A DNA stretch of 32,555 nucleotides from Helicobacteraceae bacterium. GTDB lineage: Bacteria; Campylobacterota; Campylobacteria; Campylobacterales; Sulfurimonadaceae. The stretch's first letter is position 1. Every line of letters begins with the position of its first letter. Below are positions 32,320 through 32,555 of the stretch, in pieces. Below the pieces are notes generated by a model that was not told where the DNA came from, did no database searches, and saw only the letters and a list, made by a program, of their open reading frames with translations. The stretch covers positions 1-32,555 of the forward strand of contig CANMJR010000033.1 of NCBI GenBank assembly GCA_947498025.1. Reading direction: 5' to 3'. The position numbers and the translations under genes are program-made.

Positions 32320-32555
32320 ATGAAAAAAGAAGCAAACTTTAAAGTAAAATCAGATTATTCTCCTGCGGGAGACCAGCCGACTGCAATCAAAGAACTCACA
32401 GACTCTATTCTAAAAGGTAATCGTTACCAAGCCTTAGAAGGTGTCACGGGTTCAGGTAAAACATATACTATGGCACGTGTTATAGAGAATGTTAAGATGC
32501 CGACAATCATCATGACACATAACAAAACTTTAGCTGCTCAGCTGTATAGTGAGTT
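32320..32555 (+). CDS. uvrB: UvrABC excision nuclease subunit B, N-terminal part (cut by window edge)
   Basis: The first 78 codons of UvrB, the damage-verifying helicase-like subunit of nucleotide excision repair. The family N-terminus ([20 protein letters not shown]) and the Walker A motif [12 protein letters not shown] are present, followed by [17 protein letters not shown] (motif Ia). The start ATG has no ribosome site and lies 7 nt after a TATAAT box. The rest is outside the window. Confidence 0.95.
   Translation, partial: MKKEANFKVKSDYSPAGDQPTAIKELTDSILKGNRYQALEGVTGSGKTYTMARVIENVKMPTIIMTHNKTLAAQLYSE

Noticed and set aside
1-32555. CRISPR arrays, insertion sequences, integrases or prophage genes
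   Set aside because: No regularly spaced repeats and no transposase, integrase or phage-like products were seen on either strand.

Overview
The window reads as chromosome from a chemolithoautotrophic member of the Campylobacterota (former Epsilonproteobacteria), most like Sulfurimonas or a close relative. The reasons are: two-subunit ATP-citrate lyase (aclB-aclA, the signature of the reductive TCA cycle); the flagellar order flgI-flgJ(rod domain only)-flgM-flgN-flgK known from Campylobacter; the cbpA-hspR stress operon of Helicobacter/Campylobacter; AT-rich DNA; and promoters made mostly of a -10 hexamer preceded by GC or TGC with no -35 box. The genus is an inference from gene content; no database was searched.

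Layout. 1-230: a strong minus-strand promoter and transcript leader leaving the left edge (probably toward an rRNA operon) and a terminator. 232-924: a pseudopilin. 1088-4243: aclB-aclA. 4335-6094: anthranilate/aminodeoxychorismate synthase glutamine amidotransferase, overlapped by a GT-C membrane glycosyltransferase. 6168-13162: a long minus-strand block (hypothetical gene, exonuclease, degenerate receiver-like protein, rsmD, flgI, flgJ, flgM, flgN, flgK, peptide-type ABC permease). 13265-14527: murA. 14650-17608: purH, dnaJ/cbpA, hspR on the minus strand. 17839-18792: pfkA, converging on a PAS-SpoIIE phosphatase gene interrupted by an amber codon. 20098-26928: plus strand, perR-like regulator, prs, lepA, a mini-ORF copying the LepA C-terminus, comF, grpE, dnaK. 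27132-27208: tRNA-Arg. 27276-28136: three small unknown genes. 28254-28790: yaeQ. 28800-29919: a frameshifted PAS-GGDEF gene. 30168-32281: SCO-family protein translationally coupled to a chemoreceptor. 32320-end: start of uvrB.

Regulation visible in the sequence. The dnaJ-hspR and grpE-dnaK promoters both carry TTGACA/TATAAT boxes whose -35 is embedded in an inverted repeat close to the HspR operator (HAIR, CTTGAGT-N7-ACTCAAG), although the genes are 8 kb apart and hrcA is not next to grpE. HspR therefore probably controls both chaperone units. The perR-like gene and uvrB have a -10 box 6-7 nt before the ATG and no Shine-Dalgarno, which suggests leaderless mRNAs.

Most unusual structures: (1) an 18-codon ORF with an ideal ribosome site between lepA and comF that repeats the last 16 LepA residues with 15/16 amino-acid identity but many synonymous changes; (2) an intergenic two-hairpin repeat, present after murA and before prs, whose second stem differs between copies by compensating base changes, with a possible third relative between prs and lepA; (3) two signalling genes broken by minimal lesions (one amber codon; one frame change at an A6 tract that is also a possible -1 slippery site); (4) a chemoreceptor with histidines inside its membrane domain, coupled to an SCO thioredoxin-fold protein. 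No CRISPR array, insertion sequence, integrase or prophage was seen.
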